The translations under genes and the position numbers were made by a program. The notes beneath the pieces are model-generated. The model saw nothing but the letters and a program-made list of their open reading frames with translations. It was not told the DNA's origin and did no database searches. From a virus, in the IMG/VR virus record IMGVR_UViG_3300038701_000572, positions 1-46,695 of that record: a stretch of 46,695 nt of DNA; one strand, 5' to 3'. This document shows, piece after piece, positions 40,646 to 46,695 of this stretch. Numbering within the stretch: the first letter of the stretch is position 1; every line of letters starts with the position of its first letter.

Positions 40646-41839
40646 TTACCCCATAAAGCTGAATGGATAACCTGCCGGAGCAGGTGGTTGAGTCTGTGGC
40701 ATCATGTAAGACGGTGGTGCTGTCACTGGTGCCGCAGGTGGTGTCATTGATGCACGTGCACCAGAGACGCCTGGGCTTTCATCGCCCGTCTGAACTGCTT
40801 CCGGTTCTTGTCGGGATTCGTTCAAACGCTTCTCGATGATAGGTAGAATGTCACGGCCATACATCATAACCGCTTGGTCTACAATACCCTGTTGAGTCGC
40901 AAGGTCGCCATCGGCTGCACCAAGCTCGTCCATGATTCCGGTTACGTCGTTTGAGTTAGCCGTTAAGTAGGTCTTCTCATCTTCGCTTGCCAACGAGTTG
41001 TAATACTGGAATACCGTTTTAGGGTCAACCGGATTTGGCTCAAGTGTCTCTGGGTCTGTACCCGCAGATGCCTTAGCCATATCAAGTGCTGCCTTCCAAG
41101 TCTTGTCGTTGAACTGTTCGGAATCTTTCTTAGCTTTCATTGCTGCTAAGATTTCTTTGTTTCGTTTGTCTTCTCGCTGGAGTTTGATACGTAGGTCTGC
41201 ATCCATACCAGCAAGTTCTTTACGAAACTGTCGGTCAGCATTTTTATCACGGGCAGTAAAGTCCAACGTTTCGAGGTCGATGTCCTGACCACGTTTACGC
41301 AGAGCTTGGTCGCCTTCTGTGAGTGTCTGCTGGTTCTGAGTTTTAGCAAGTTCCAGTTGGTTCTGGAAGGTTTGCTGTGCCTGTTTGTTTTTACGGTCTT
41401 CGTAACCAGTGTAGGTTTGTAGACCTTGTTGGAATGCTGTGCCAATGTCTTGACCTCCAATCATTCCTGTACCCATTGCAATTGCTGCGAGTTGCATCTG
41501 AGGACTTGATAGGAAACCCCACAAGTCTTCGTCTGGGTTAGGGGTTGTTACCATTTCAGGTGAAGTTGGCAAGTCCACCATAGGGTTGCCTTCTGTTAAC
41601 GGTACTGTACCTGGCCCAGCAACCTGCGGGACGGTCATTGCATCATACGGATTCGTAAGAGCTGTACCGCCACCACCACCCACAGCACCCGCAAGAGCTG
41701 CACCTGTATTAGGTAATGCAAGTGGCGGAGTGACTGGAACCTGTTGAGGCTCTGGCGCACCGCTAAAGATTGAGTTAAGTGCAGGATAGTCAGCCATAAG
41801 ATTCTGAGCACCTGACATAAGATTATCAAACCAAGCCAT
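40646..41839 (-). CDS. Ejection (internal virion) protein
   Basis: 397 aa. N-terminal helix MAWFDNLMSGAQNLMADY, a Pro/Gly-rich section, a short hydrophobic part (LAAIAMGTGMIGGQDIGTAF), a long charged coiled region (about 145-250) and a Pro/Ala-rich C-terminus. It is the second of three ejection genes preceding the 1735-aa gene. Membrane channel or periplasmic tube formation after adsorption is inferred from position and composition. Confidence 0.6.
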   Translation of the reverse strand: MAWFDNLMSGAQNLMADYPALNSIFSGAPEPQQVPVTPPLALPNTGAALAGAVGGGGGTALTNPYDAMTVPQVAGPGTVPLTEGNPMVDLPTSPEMVTTPNPDEDLWGFLSSPQMQLAAIAMGTGMIGGQDIGTAFQQGLQTYTGYEDRKNKQAQQTFQNQLELAKTQNQQTLTEGDQALRKRGQDIDLETLDFTARDKNADRQFRKELAGMDADLRIKLQREDKRNKEILAAMKAKKDSEQFNDKTWKAALDMAKASAGTDPETLEPNPVDPKTVFQYYNSLASEDEKTYLTANSNDVTGIMDELGAADGDLATQQGIVDQAVMMYGRDILPIIEKRLNESRQEPEAVQTGDESPGVSGARASMTPPAAPVTAPPSYMMPQTQPPAPAGYPFSFMG

Positions 41840-41848
41840 GTTCCCTCC

Positions 41849-42682
41849 TTAAGCCTGTGATAGAGCGCCCAGACCGGCACCAATTGCTGCACCCCAGGGA
41901 CCGAATGTTGCACCTGCACCTGCACCTGCGAGAGCTCCACCCATAGGGTTACGTGTAGGGTTGCCCATTGTAGTTCCTGTAGTCATGCCACCAAACCCAG
42001 CCGCAGGGTAGAGTAAGTTAGCATACGCACCAAGTCGGTCATAAGCTGCTTGGTTACGGTTATACCAATCAGTTTCCGCACGTGCTTCTTCATCTGCCTG
42101 AAGAATGTTTTCCCAATTGACTACTTGGTTAAGTGCGTTACCTTCCGCATCAGCAACTTGTCCTAACATTTGCTGAGCTGCACGACGGTCGCCAAGCGCC
42201 TGTGAGTATGCGTTACCGAGGATAGCAGTGTTAGCTGTGGATAACTCACCCGCTGCCTGACCTGCTGCTACACCTTCCGCTACACCTTGGCGAGAAGAAC
42301 CACGATTGCCGCTAGCCACAGCGCCAGACGTAACTCCCGGTAACACGTTCTGTAGTAAATTATTCTGTACATTTTTTGCGTTCGCTTCTAGTTGAGCCTG
42401 AACCATCGGGTTGTTCGCCACGTTGGTATCTGACATCGCCATAGCTGTACCACGCATCGTATCAAGATAGTTTGAGTAACCACCCTGCGGTGCGTAGAAT
42501 TTTCGAGCCGCATCAATTGCTCCCTGTTGCCCTTCGGATAAACCCTGATACTCGCGAGTGAAATCACCACCCTCACGGTTAACATCAGCAGCTTGACCTA
42601 AGACATCTTTAAGATAAGGAGCAGCTTCTGACCACGGATTCGAAGTTGTAGTCTGCGTTTGACCGCCGCCACCACCTGCCAT
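41849..42682 (-). CDS. Ejection protein with Gly-rich C-terminus
   Basis: 277 aa. N-terminal GGGGG, the segment NPWSEAAPYLKDVLGQAADV, then Asn/Gln/Ala-rich helices. The C-terminal 35 residues (GGALAGAGAGATFGPWGAAI) look like a membrane-inserting glycine-zipper tail. Such proteins follow the tail nozzle and gp13-like genes in several podophages. It begins 1 bp after the gp13-like stop, and its product is probably the first to leave the capsid. Confidence 0.65.
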   Translation of the reverse strand: MAGGGGGQTQTTTSNPWSEAAPYLKDVLGQAADVNREGGDFTREYQGLSEGQQGAIDAARKFYAPQGGYSNYLDTMRGTAMAMSDTNVANNPMVQAQLEANAKNVQNNLLQNVLPGVTSGAVASGNRGSSRQGVAEGVAAGQAAGELSTANTAILGNAYSQALGDRRAAQQMLGQVADAEGNALNQVVNWENILQADEEARAETDWYNRNQAAYDRLGAYANLLYPAAGFGGMTTGTTMGNPTRNPMGGALAGAGAGATFGPWGAAIGAGLGALSQA

Positions 42683-42683
42683 A

Positions 42684-43097
42684 TTAGTCTCCTACATATT
42701 TCACCATAACAGTTTGAGCGTGCTTATATCCTTTAGGCAAAAGCGATTTCGCGAAACCTCGCCTCCCATACCCAAGTACAAAATCACACCCCATCCATCT
42801 GGCTATACTATCGACTTGCTCTAAGTCTTCGTCGTGTCCGTTATAATCTTTATCGTGTGCCCAACCGAAACAGTTTAAAACGGACTCCCCAAGATGATCC
42901 TCTACGCGGAAGAGTGCGCAACCCCCCAGTTTCGGACCATCAGTGCAGAGGAATAACTGCATTCTCCCGTTGGCAATTTCCTCCACTACCTTGTGTGTGC
43001 GGATAGGTATAGGGGACTTATCAAATATCATCGCAAAATACTTTTCCACTGAGGGCAGTACACGATGTAGCTCAGAAATTTCGACAGGATATAGCAT
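42684..43097 (-). CDS. T7 gp13-like internal virion protein (GNAT fold)
   Basis: 137 aa. A beta-hairpin (QLFLCTDGPKLGGCALFRVE), then VDSIARWMGCDFVLGYGRRG and SLLPKGYKHAQTVMVKYV follow the acetyltransferase-like order seen in T7 gp13 and its relatives. The acetyl-CoA loop is not clear, so it may be a structural rather than enzymatic GNAT protein. In T7 the counterpart is needed for ejection-protein assembly. Confidence 0.65.
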   Translation of the reverse strand: MLYPVEISELHRVLPSVEKYFAMIFDKSPIPIRTHKVVEEIANGRMQLFLCTDGPKLGGCALFRVEDHLGESVLNCFGWAHDKDYNGHDEDLEQVDSIARWMGCDFVLGYGRRGFAKSLLPKGYKHAQTVMVKYVGD

Positions 43098-43123
43098 GTT
43101 ATTCCTCTACTTTTTATATTAAA

Positions 43124-43414
43124 CTATTGTGGGTAGTATGCAACCGTTCCGTCTGCGTAAGTCCATGGGTCTGTTGGTGAATCACCAGTAGCCCACACTG
43201 GACGCTTCGTAGTTAAATCCCAATACTGACGTCCAGCGAACTTATCCAAAGTATTTACAGTAGCCTTCACATCTTTGTAGGCTTCGGCGGTAGTAGATGC
43301 TGGCTCTTTAAGTTGTCGAGCCAGCAGTCTAAGTTCGCGCTGTAAATACGCGGGTAGTTCGGCAGGGTCAGATGGTGGGATACGTTCTCTGTATTGTAAT
43401 CCCGACTTTGCCAT
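43124..43414 (-). CDS. Small tail-region protein
   Basis: 96 aa. Helical N-terminus (PAYLQRELRLLARQLKEP), C-terminal WATGDSPTDPWTYADGT typical of small virion proteins. ATG overlaps the nozzle stop as TAATG. Likely a minor tail component; unproven. Confidence 0.55.
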   Translation of the reverse strand: MAKSGLQYRERIPPSDPAELPAYLQRELRLLARQLKEPASTTAEAYKDVKATVNTLDKFAGRQYWDLTTKRPVWATGDSPTDPWTYADGTVAYYPQ

Positions 43415-45297
43415 TAGGTAATCTGACCTCCCATTTCATACTCTATGTGAATGTTACGAATTGTAAACTCCGGTTCACTTGTAACTATTTTAATACTAAA
43501 AAATCCAGCTGTCAAAATAGTATTTAAGTCACGTCTGTCTTGTGGAGTAAATACGATAGGTTCATCCCATAGAATGTTTTCGTTTAATCTGTCTCGCGTA
43601 CCGATTTGAACAGTGAAGTCGTCAAGCGCCTCAATATCAAATTGAATGGTGCTTACCGTCTTGTAATGTTCGTAATCGGGCATGATGTTACCATCACGGT
43701 CAAGACGCCCCAGAGGTATATCGTGACGCTCCCACACGGCTTCAATTGGCGTTGCATTATATAATCCCGTTTCTGTGGGTTTATATAATTCCGGCTCTAC
43801 TTCTAGTGACATATACAATGTATTTGCGAACACCTTTGTGCTTCGGTTAGATTCCCAGGTACCAGTTTGTTCCCACGGCCCTTCCTGATCGTCCCAAGGA
43901 CGTTTAATGTAGGGTAGGTTCTGTCCGTATGCTGCGGTAATAATTGGCTGCGGCAGGACTCGAACTTCCCAGTTATCATAGCTCCAGTTATAGACCATAA
44001 CCATATCACACACATGCGGTGCTAGGTTCGGGTCGGATGAACGGTCTTCGACTGACGCACTTGGGAAGAAGATATAAACTTCGTTCGTGTCGTCACGCTT
44101 AACTACGAATGTGTTTGCGTAGTATTCTTTGTGCAGCAAGTTAAAGAACCACTTACGTACACGGCCATTTGCCAGTGACTTAAACTTGATACCATTGTGC
44201 ATTATGATGTCAGTGGTTGTCACTACAAAGTGTTCGTTACCAACTTGTACTACACAGTCAGTAGCGAGGATGCCCTGAGTATCAAACAACGGAGTTGTCT
44301 GGAATACGTATTGGCCACCAATGTAGCGGGAAATCCAAGTTGAGTCTGACTTGTAGATAATGAAGTTATCGTTTAGCTCAAGACCGTCAAGGATAATACC
44401 TGGACTTGGTAGCGTGTTGATACCAGCCTCACCACCAATACGGGTGATGTCCCAGTCACTTGGTAGCTCACCTGGGTCAGCAGAGGATGACCAATAGATT
44501 TTGCTTAGGTCGAAACCTGTACCTGCCTCACTTACGCCTAAGCCCATGAGGAAGTAACCAAACTTACGAACCACATAGAATCGAAACTCAGGTGGGTTCG
44601 GGTCAAACTGGTTAGGCGGAATCGGGTCTGTCGGCGTACCTGCTGGTGGTAGTGCATCTGCGGGGGCTGGAACGATACGACCATTTGCCCACATACCTGC
44701 ACCAACTACAGTTTCGAGTTCGTACTCTTTATCAACTGGTTCGCTGATTGCACCGGAGTTAGTGTCACCTGGTTCAGGTGGTTCCGGCATATCCAAGTCC
44801 CCACTGACTTGCTCACATGCTGCTTGCATATCCGCGTAGAAACCTAGGTTCATATTGACGTTAGGAATCGGGTGGAGCTGCGGAATATCCTGCATTACGT
44901 TGGTAGTTTGGTCGTAGTATTGTGGACGGTCTACCGCGTTGTTAGCAATAATCAAACCATTAAAGTTTACGAACGTCCAAGTAAATTCCCCACCTGATGA
45001 GTATGGGTTACTAGGTCGAGTGATGTCGATGTTCGTACCTTCGTTCAGTAAGTTGAGCGTGTTACGACCTGCAACAATCCAACGTAAATCATTCTGGTTT
45101 ACTGTCCAGAAAAACAGTCCTGTCTTTTCGTTCTGCGGGATGAAGTCAGTGAGGGTGTATCCCCCACTGCGTTTCCATCCGTCAATGTCAGAGCGAAAAT
45201 TATCAGACTCATTCACAGCGTCAGGTGGTAACTGGTCAGGACGTGCATCCTTAATCACACCTGTCAAACGAGTCATACGATATTTAGCTCGTGTCAT
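43414..45297 (-). CDS. Tail nozzle protein
   Basis: 627 aa, predicted almost all beta. N-terminus TRLTGVIKDARPDQLPPDAV and SDNFRSDIDGWKRSGGY resembles P22 gp10-like packaged-DNA stabilisation and SU10-type nozzle proteins. Pro/Glu-rich insertion near 165-230. An inverted repeat (TTATATAA) at 43757-43788 lies within its codons for LYKP and LYNA. It forms the short tail's tip that closes the DNA channel. Placed between fibre and ejection genes. Confidence 0.72.
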   Translation of the reverse strand: MTRAKYRMTRLTGVIKDARPDQLPPDAVNESDNFRSDIDGWKRSGGYTLTDFIPQNEKTGLFFWTVNQNDLRWIVAGRNTLNLLNEGTNIDITRPSNPYSSGGEFTWTFVNFNGLIIANNAVDRPQYYDQTTNVMQDIPQLHPIPNVNMNLGFYADMQAACEQVSGDLDMPEPPEPGDTNSGAISEPVDKEYELETVVGAGMWANGRIVPAPADALPPAGTPTDPIPPNQFDPNPPEFRFYVVRKFGYFLMGLGVSEAGTGFDLSKIYWSSSADPGELPSDWDITRIGGEAGINTLPSPGIILDGLELNDNFIIYKSDSTWISRYIGGQYVFQTTPLFDTQGILATDCVVQVGNEHFVVTTTDIIMHNGIKFKSLANGRVRKWFFNLLHKEYYANTFVVKRDDTNEVYIFFPSASVEDRSSDPNLAPHVCDMVMVYNWSYDNWEVRVLPQPIITAAYGQNLPYIKRPWDDQEGPWEQTGTWESNRSTKVFANTLYMSLEVEPELYKPTETGLYNATPIEAVWERHDIPLGRLDRDGNIMPDYEHYKTVSTIQFDIEALDDFTVQIGTRDRLNENILWDEPIVFTPQDRRDLNTILTAGFFSIKIVTSEPEFTIRNIHIEYEMGGQIT

Positions 45298-45305
45298 AAC
45301 GGCTC

Positions 45306-46178
45306 CTAAAGTACGGTCATAATTGTTGTTGGTCGGAAGACTTCTGCCAAACCTTTCAGGTCTAGAGAAATTTGGCTGTTACCCAGTACACTCATATGTC
45401 GGTATTCAAACTTTAGAATGTTGGTCTGGTTGGCAACCATGTCCAGTGCAACCGCAGTATTCAGAGAAATGAAAGTTTGCTCTGGACTGTTGTTCTGCAC
45501 GTTCTCAGTTACGTCTTCGATGTACGCAATTTGAGTACCGTTCCAAGTGATGCGCAACGCACCTCTGCCATTCGTACCGTTCGCTGAGCCAGATGTGACA
45601 ATGGAACGGAACGTGCCAGCCGGAAGTGCAAACATGTACCCTGCAACTAACGGGTCAGATACTCGCAACTCCAGCATGGTCTGGAATCCACTAGAAAAAG
45701 CTGTCGTATCTGTACGAAGTTCGTTGATGTATTGCTTGCGAGCAGTCTTGGTCTTGATGTCTTCCGCAACTTGCTGCTGCAATTGGTACAGTAAGGATAC
45801 CGGAGTAAACTTCTTGTTGTTGTTTTCAATCGCAGTTGCTGTTGGGTAGTTATCAACCTGACCTAACTCGACATCGTCTTTCGTAGTGGCACGAGCACGT
45901 AACTGTTCGTAATCCCCAATCTTGAGAGCGTAGTCATCAGCCGAACGTCCTGCAAGTTGTTGGGAATCCTGAGCCACCAAAGCTTCCTTAGCAACGTCAC
46001 CTTGGAATCGCAGCTCATTCTGCTGAGTGTACAGTTGGTAGTTATTGTAAAAGTTTACCAACGAACGCTTAGTTAGTCGGATGTGGTTATCACCCTGAGC
46101 CAGATTCTCTGAGCCAAGAGGCCAATCGGGATTCAAGTCCTCAGGAAGAATGGCGGGAAAGTCAACTTCTAATCCCAT
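45306..46178 (-). CDS. Tail fibre, short member
   Basis: 290 aa. Anchor N-terminus MGLEVDFP, LPEDLNPDWPLG and GDNHIRLTKRSLVN. One shaft repeat, YEQLRARATTKDDVELGQVDNY, near residue 95. The C-terminal half is beta-rich without recognisable domains. Fourth member of the shared-anchor fibre family. Confidence 0.8.
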   Translation of the reverse strand: MGLEVDFPAILPEDLNPDWPLGSENLAQGDNHIRLTKRSLVNFYNNYQLYTQQNELRFQGDVAKEALVAQDSQQLAGRSADDYALKIGDYEQLRARATTKDDVELGQVDNYPTATAIENNNKKFTPVSLLYQLQQQVAEDIKTKTARKQYINELRTDTTAFSSGFQTMLELRVSDPLVAGYMFALPAGTFRSIVTSGSANGTNGRGALRITWNGTQIAYIEDVTENVQNNSPEQTFISLNTAVALDMVANQTNILKFEYRHMSVLGNSQISLDLKGLAEVFRPTTIMTVL

Positions 46179-46187
46179 GCTAACTCC

Positions 46188-46695
46188 TTAGCTAAATGTT
46201 AAAATATCCGACGGTGCAGCGTATTCAATCAGTGAAGCTGAATCGTTGCTTGCAGAGCCGTACCCGAAGAAACAGAATACTGCTGTCGAACCTGATACAA
46301 GTTCCACTTCATGACGTAGGCGGAAGTTGTAACCAAACTGATCACCTGATACCGATTGGTAAGGGATGCGTTCGCCGAACGAGAAAGTAGCCGCAACGTA
46401 CTTATCACCGTTTGTATCTACCAAGAACTCTTGCTCAACCTTAGGGCTAAGCAGTACGCCACTGGTAGTTTCAAACCAAGTACGTAACTTAACAGTTGCT
46501 TGCGTACCACCACCTGCGTCTTGCAGAGAAAACTTCAAGTTTTGAATAGTGAAGATTGTCTCGTCAGATGACAAGGTCATCGAGTAGGTTCGATAGATTG
46601 CATTACGAACCGTACCTGGCGCAGAGCCTGACGAGAAGATAGATTGAGCTTCAGTAACTAGGTCTGAGCTTGCGCCTGCAATACCAGCGGATGCC
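46188..46695 (-). CDS. Tail fibre, C-terminal part (same gene as 1-775)
   Basis: This is the other end of the fibre gene cut by the window. Reading down from 46569 the frame is continuous with codons from position 3, and the last 126 bases only duplicate the window start. The internal MTLSSDE methionine at 46580 is not the true start. The C-terminal 130 residues are predicted beta-rich with no fibre repeats, fitting a receptor-binding tip. The gene is followed after 9 bp by another fibre gene at 46178. Confidence 0.85.
   Translation of the reverse strand, partial: ASAGIAGASSDLVTEAQSIFSSGSAPGTVRNAIYRTYSMTLSSDETIFTIQNLKFSLQDAGGGTQATVKLRTWFETTSGVLLSPKVEQEFLVDTNGDKYVAATFSFGERIPYQSVSGDQFGYNFRLRHEVELVSGSTAVFCFFGYGSASNDSASLIEYAAPSDILTFS
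46570..46695. repeat. Terminal overlap, right copy
   Basis: Exact copy of 3-128. Removing one copy gives a circle of about 46,569 bp with the fibre gene intact. Confidence 0.9.

Noticed and set aside
43757-43788. TTATATAA inverted repeat within the nozzle gene
   Set aside because: It is explained by codons for Leu-Tyr-Lys and Leu-Tyr-Asn; not treated as a promoter or regulator.
1-46695. Physical direct terminal repeats
   Set aside because: The repeat lies within a fibre gene that is continuous across the join; a contig overlap is simpler.
1-46695. tRNA genes, CRISPR array, integrase/att site, insertion sequence, retroelement
   Set aside because: None seen on either strand. The repeats present are two- or four-copy regulatory or protein repeats.

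Overview
The window is the essentially complete genome of a lytic-type tailed phage with a short (podovirus-like) tail. Bases 3-128 recur exactly as 46570-46695, and the minus-strand reading frame that leaves position 1 continues in frame at 46569. The map is therefore circular, about 46.57 kb, and one tail-fibre gene is cut by the window ends. There is no integrase, repressor, tRNA, CRISPR array, reverse transcriptase or phage RNA polymerase gene. Host-type promoters (TTGACA/TATAAT-like) and Shine-Dalgarno sites suggest a bacterial host whose own polymerase transcribes the phage. A gammaproteobacterial, perhaps marine, host is a guess only.

Layout: two divergent blocks leave an AT-rich control region at 17.6-18.2 kb and converge at 35.4 kb. 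The minus-strand block (17613 down to 1, then 46569 down to 35432) starts with three small accessory genes. It continues with a lysis pair (3TM holin-like protein, M15-type endolysin), two collar-type fibres, a one-TM protein, small terminase, a PD-(D/E)XK-like nuclease, large terminase, portal, a small coiled protein, scaffold, major capsid protein, small head proteins, adaptor, three repeat-type tail fibres, tail nozzle, a T7 gp13-like protein and three ejection proteins, the last 1735 aa long with a zinc-protease motif. No tape-measure or tail-tube genes are seen.

The plus-strand block (18240-35369) is the replication and takeover region. It opens with many small unknown genes. These are followed by a UvrD-like helicase, a Cas4/RecB-like nuclease, a RecA-fold ATPase, a GroES-like protein, an SSB-like protein, a ParB-methyltransferase fusion, a HAD phosphatase, a family A DNA polymerase with an N-terminal uracil-DNA-glycosylase-like domain, and a DUF3987-type helicase/primase protein.

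The least explained content is in the non-coding DNA and in short protein motifs. (1) Two homologous multi-hairpin RNA elements, one sense-oriented in each operon (about 14.94-15.15 kb minus, 20.26-20.46 kb plus), share sequence blocks and paired stems; their arrangement recalls cis-acting antitermination RNAs such as HK022 put. (2) The divergent control region has a perfect 16-bp inverted repeat in which each arm lies exactly 7 bp upstream of an outward TATAAT. (3) Two leftward promoters share a 17-base upstream block. (4) Five otherwise mostly unrelated early proteins carry a hydrophobic-[D/E]-x-L-F motif at a terminus. (5) Four tail fibres share one N-terminal anchor sequence.
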